The translations under genes and the position numbers were made by a program. Of a stretch of 64,000 nt of DNA, positions 59,750-64,000 are shown piece by piece. The DNA comes from Platynereis dumerilii (Eukaryota; Annelida; Polychaeta; Phyllodocida; Nereididae), in the NCBI GenBank assembly GCA_026936325.1, contig JAPTHN010000011.1, positions 29,242,501 through 29,306,500 on the forward strand, read 5' to 3'. The stretch's first letter is position 1; each line of letters starts with the position of its first letter. The notes below the pieces were generated by a model. It was not told the DNA's origin, did no database searches, and worked only from the letters and a program-made list of their open reading frames with translations.

Positions 59750-62438
59750 TTTCATATTTATTTTATTAACTTAAAAATTTAAACAAGGTATAACAATGTA
59801 CAGCATATATCTCTTTCTCATACAACTAACATAGGTCTGTAATAAATCTCTCAAAATTTCCAGTGACCTTCAATTTACTTGCATAATGCTGTAGAAATAA
59901 CTAATTACCACTACGCACACTTATTTACACACCAATGCAATGTCTTTAGGTGCTACAAGCACTAATCCATGAAGCTCCTGAAGGGACACTTACACCATGT
60001 TTCTCTGCGAGACCTCACACGAGTAGATCATCTGGTGCCAGGTCTCGAAATTTGAGTATCTGGGCGTATATTACTTCTATAGATGTTAGAGTCTCATTCT
60101 CCAACCCTCGCTGATGAGATTATCCTTACTGGCGAGGCACAACTAGAAGTAAAACCTCACCTGCAATGATACTATTATGAATTTATGATAGTTGGTGAGG
60201 CTTACCAAAATCAAGAAATCTCGCCAGTGAGGACAACATTTGTGAGTCTCGCAGATGAGGTACAAGGTGTGAATGTCCATTTAGTAGCTTCATACTAATC
60301 TCTGGCATGAATACCCTCTCTATCTATAGTATACAGTAAACCTCGCTCAGTTAATGGTAATACACAAAATTTAAATACTTTTGGATATAGCATCTTTGAT
60401 CTCCAATTTGGCATAAATTTGTAAAATGCTCGATCACGGCTAGATTACGGAATTATTAACGAGTCTCCAGTCTTGCTATTTGGTTTCAGCTGCATAATTA
60501 ACTTATATAAACACTTTACACATTTAGCAACTTTGTCAAATGAGAAAACTTTTTTTAGGAGTCTGTCATTAGCGATATCAAGCTCATGGACTTAGAATTT
60601 AAGTTTCATATTTTAATAATTATGTGTTGAGCCAGTCATGTGTAAGTAGGCTAAGTTAATAAGTGGTACCTTTCTTTCGACGTTCAAGATCAATAAGTTC
60701 CCTCTAATAAGTTGTGATATATGATTACTTCAATGCTGCCAGTATCTTTAAGCGAGTCGAGGTCTACTGTATAGGGGCATTTTGGCAATTATTTAAAGCA
60801 GTTTCCAATCTATGACACATTTACAAATTTGTGAAACATTTGGCACACATTCTGGACATGCTTCATAACTTTCAACACAAATTTTCTTCATAGCATTTTT
60901 CAACCATACAAAAGTTCAAAGCTTGCAAATAATAAACTTTTGATTATCATTTATAACACAAATTGAATTGCTCAGTTAAATTTCCATCCAAATGTAATGG
61001 TATCGCAGCAACGACTTCATCAGCATACTTATAATGGCTGTTTAAACAAAATATCAATGTAATTAAAACTTCAACATTTATATAAATTTATCAAAATCTG
61101 TCTCCAAGAACAGACAAACACTGTTAACATGTATCACTTTGTCTTACTCTAGATCTGTCAGGAATGCAGTTATATACAGTGCAAGTAGAGCATACAGTTA
61201 AACATAAATAATGCAGTTTTTGCTCACTGGTAACTTATTGAAGTCTATTGTTTCAAAGAACGCCAGTTGGAATCCAACCCCAGTTAAAAACATTTCGGGG
61301 GATAATGTAAAAATAATGAAATTCAAGAAATAAAGCAAAATGGTCAAAATTCCCTTCAGGCATTACAGTGCATCTAGGAATGGTTAAAATATGTACATAA
61401 TTCATAATATTCCTTTTAGAACGTCATGAAAGTGCAGAGACTTAGACACCTTCGTGAAAATTACAGGAAATTGATTTGTGCGAATGTGGCATAATAATAT
61501 ATTCAAAACACAATCCACATCACAACTCTTCCTTCCTTTTGACTCAAGTCATGCATTGCACAATGCACAGGCAAAGTAAATTATATTTGATAACATAATT
61601 CAAGCAATATTGGAGTGTACTATAACGTCACTGCACCAAATTCGGAATAAACTCATAAAACAACCTACATAACAAATAATATGTACAATTAACCTTTGTA
61701 ACAAGCTTTCAAAGTCATTTGGTTCAAACACAACTTAATCTTGGCGTAATTGCACCCTGGAATTTTACACACATGAGGTTCGCTCCACACATTTGCTGCT
61801 CTGTAATATATAATAGTTCTTCGATGACAAAAAGTGTCTTTGCAAAATCCTCAGTTGAGTCCATGAGTGCGTAAAACCCTGATGACACGGTCAAGGTAAA
61901 ACAGTCAGATCCAAAAAATGACAAAATGGTGGTCAGTTTACATGCACATGTCATGAGATCTCGGTGCATGTCTTGTTGCATAAAATAGAACGTCACAGTA
62001 TTAACCCTATCAACTGAAATGTGAAAGACTGGAGTTGTGTTGTTGATGCAGGGAGCTGGTCCTTCCCACTGCTCTTTTGTATTTGTAATCGTACATCAGC
62101 GCATGACTCTGCATGTACTGCGTGTGCACGACTGGCTACTGACCATTGTAGAATGTCTTTGGCAGTTCCTACACTTGTATATTACGTGGTACAAAGGCAA
62201 ATAAGTCTGTGGTCTTTTTCAAAGGAGTGAACTCCTCGCTACCTGATGAAGGAAGTTGTAAGCACATCACAGGGTGTAAGGGTTCAGTGATTTGGCAATG
62301 GGACTAAAGTCACTTGAAAACAGTCACTGCTGGGGTCTAGCAGACTAGTTCTGAGGTATAACTGTTGACTCCTCGCTTGTCAATCACACGTTGTGATGGC
62401 GTCTGCCCACATTCAAGATGGCGCCACTGGCATCCGAA
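59750..62438 (-). other. VPS39: probable long 3' untranslated region of VPS39
   Basis: From the VPS39 stop (62439) down to about 59757, where TTTATTTTATT reads AATAAA on the minus strand, no other gene is seen. The extent is inferred; a shorter 3' end is possible. It includes a MITE at 59969-60293. Confidence 0.35.
59969..60293. mobile_element. 325-bp foldback MITE, hAT-like
   Basis: ATGAAGCTCCTGAAGGGACA, TTACACC and CTGCGAGACCTC at the left pair with GAGTCTCGCAGATGAGG, GGTGTGAATGTCC and AGTAGCTTCAT at the right. ACTAATCC and ACTAATCT flank the ends (7 of 8 identical), as expected for a hAT 8-bp duplication. A diverged relative lies at 29340-29585. Confidence 0.65.
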
Positions 62439-63696
62439 TCAATCTACCGGACAAACCTTGGGGTCCTTACAACATCCGTAGTGCACTATCACTCCATTGG
62501 GGTACCTCGCAAACGCACTGCAAAGTGGAAAACAAAAAATGCTTTTCAAATCCTTAATATCAATGGTACATATCGTCTTTAGAATGAAACTTTCATTGGA
62601 GACCTTGATTGAATCGCATGATGACTTTCTGAACTTAGGAATTGGTTAGATTCATTAATTTTGACTCTACATGTATTTATATTATTGACATATCTCTGTC
62701 TACAAGTGGACTGCTCTAGCACTGCCACAGATTAGAACATATGCTGTCTTATGTCGCCACCTAGTGATTAGTGTGCTATTACGCGAGCTCCTGCGAGCGT
62801 CCACATCATTTCGATCAGAGGAACACACACAATTTTGTCTGGCAGACACCGGGGCTGTTTCTGAGTGTGCTGATGGCCTTGTCTACTTCCTTAGAGAATG
62901 TGATTGCCGAGTCTGACTCTGGTATACATCAATGTTGAATAGAAATTTTGTGAATGTGCAATGAAATTGGAACTATTTCTTGGGACAGCAATGATGTAGC
63001 ATACAAAATCAACTTTTGTGCCAGGTGGCAGCAGCATGCAGTTCTCATTTTCACCAGACTGGATATATCTTGTTTGAAAATGATAACCATATTTCATAAT
63101 AGCTAGCATTCATAATCTTCAATGCTAGAAGAAAGGTTCATGACTGAGTGCATTTACCTGTTGCCAATTCTCTTTTTGCAGACTCGACACATCTTCTCAT
63201 CGGTAATGATGCATTTGGTTTTCTGATAATACATTCGTTGTTCTTGCACCTGAAATCAAAGAAAATGCTGTGAGACACAAATAGAATTATATTATATGTA
63301 TCCGCGGAGAATAATCAGTGCCCTTCAGTGGAGCCTTCCAGGAAGGCAGTAGCAACCCCCAAGCTCAGCCACTGAGCACAGTACATATATTGTATATCCC
63401 AATGATATGTGATATATTGCAAGCATCGAACGTACCGATGTGTGATTTTATGCAGAGAATTGAATATACTGCGCCAGAATGGACAGTAAAGCTATACACA
63501 TCAAAAAGCTATTATCAGGACCCAGGATCATGGACAAATGATTCTTGGATTATTTCCTTACCTGTAAATTTTCTGAATAAAAAAGACTTCTTAATATCTG
63601 CGCACTGCGTTTCCGAGCTGCTCTATCCTCCAGGACATTTTCAAGGAAAACCAAGATCTCGATGACAAGAGTATTATTCGGTAGCATTTCTAGGAC
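62439..63696 (-). CDS. VPS39: VPS39 C-terminal exons (partial; continues beyond window)
   Basis: Three in-phase exons (63696-63562, 63249-63158, 62517-62439) encode the last ~101 residues. VLEMLPNNTLVIEILVFLEN matches the vertebrate block ALEILPANTQINDIRIFLEK. KCIITDEKMCRVCKKRIGNS and AFARYPNGVIVHYGC match the end KCIITEEKVCMVCKKKIGNSAFARYPNGVVVHYFC of vertebrate VPS39, including the half zinc-finger C-x2-C. VPS39 is the HOPS subunit that binds Rab7 and tethers late endosomes, autophagosomes and lysosomes before fusion. The N-terminal citron-homology and clathrin-repeat parts lie outside the window. Confidence 0.93.
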
Positions 63697-63884
63697 CTGT
63701 CAATGGAACATTTTTACATGAATAATGATCATGATTATTTTTGGCAAAATTACTTGTGGCAAAATAAGCAGTAGCAGGTCATTCATTCTACCATTGCAAT
63801 ATGCAACCAACTTTAATTGCATCTTTCGACATCAGTAACATGGACCTAGAAGTTTACATTGCCTTTTCTGCATGTCATGGATCT

Positions 63885-64000
63885 TAACACATTACTTCTT
63901 CTGCATAGAGCTAAACACATTGGCTAAACATGTTGCTGGTTTTACATGGAGCTCAACACATTGCCTGTTCTGCATGGAGCTAAACACACTGCATGTTCTG
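63885..64000 (+). repeat. ~28-30 bp minisatellite at the window edge
   Basis: Units of CACATTGCCTGTTCTGCATG followed by GAGCTAAA occur about four times with changes; the array runs off the window. Probably in a VPS39 intron. Confidence 0.7.

Overview
This window is nuclear DNA of an animal. Every recognisable gene is split by short GT-AG introns with matching phases. Intergenic and intronic DNA is AT-rich and full of SINEs, MITEs, microsatellites and decayed transposons. The gene set (UBR7, ADAT3, JKAMP, kinastrin-like, VPS39, LRR, GH13 maltase) is pan-metazoan. I infer an aquatic invertebrate (echinoderm, hemichordate, lancelet or lophotrochozoan) but cannot narrow it from sequence alone.

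Layout. 0-17.6 kb is a gene-poor transposon graveyard. It holds a TATA-bearing spliced-looking transcription unit at 0.2-0.95 kb, a DNA-transposon remnant, a NADAR-like fragment next to a LINE reverse-transcriptase tail, three decayed retroelement copies, a 1,000-bp mariner-type MITE, and several foldback/TIR elements. 17.9-25.3 kb is a plus-strand LRR gene whose first exons encode a probable membrane segment. 26.5-28.7 kb is JKAMP (minus), head-to-head with a glucose-6-phosphate 1-epimerase-like gene (28.9-30.6 kb, plus). 31.1-32.1 kb is a hAT-type foldback with a perfect 8-bp target duplication. 32.2-33.1 kb (minus) is an uninterrupted 313-residue ORF with a SILK plus RVxF pair, the docking signature of protein phosphatase 1. 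34.9-37.3 kb is a second hAT-type element. 37.8-39.6 kb is tandem repeats, first a G-quadruplex-prone minisatellite. 40.0-44.3 kb (minus) is a ten-exon GH13 alpha-glucosidase without a signal peptide. 46.5-49.2 kb (plus) is ADAT3, tail-to-tail with a kinastrin-like kinetochore gene (49.7-51.6 kb, minus). The latter shares a 254-bp bidirectional promoter with UBR7 (51.9-58.0 kb, plus), which has a GC-AG intron. 59.7-64.0 kb (minus) is the 3' end of VPS39, cut by the window edge.

The genes are housekeeping genes of separate pathways: ER protein quality control (JKAMP), ubiquitin ligation (UBR7), tRNA wobble editing (ADAT3), spindle attachment (kinastrin), endolysosomal tethering (VPS39) and sugar metabolism (epimerase, maltase). 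Two pairs are divergent on one promoter; no operon is implied. The most novel items are the candidate PP1 regulator, the membrane-LRR architecture, and a 45-57 bp repeat that sits between perfect 13- and 15-bp target duplications.
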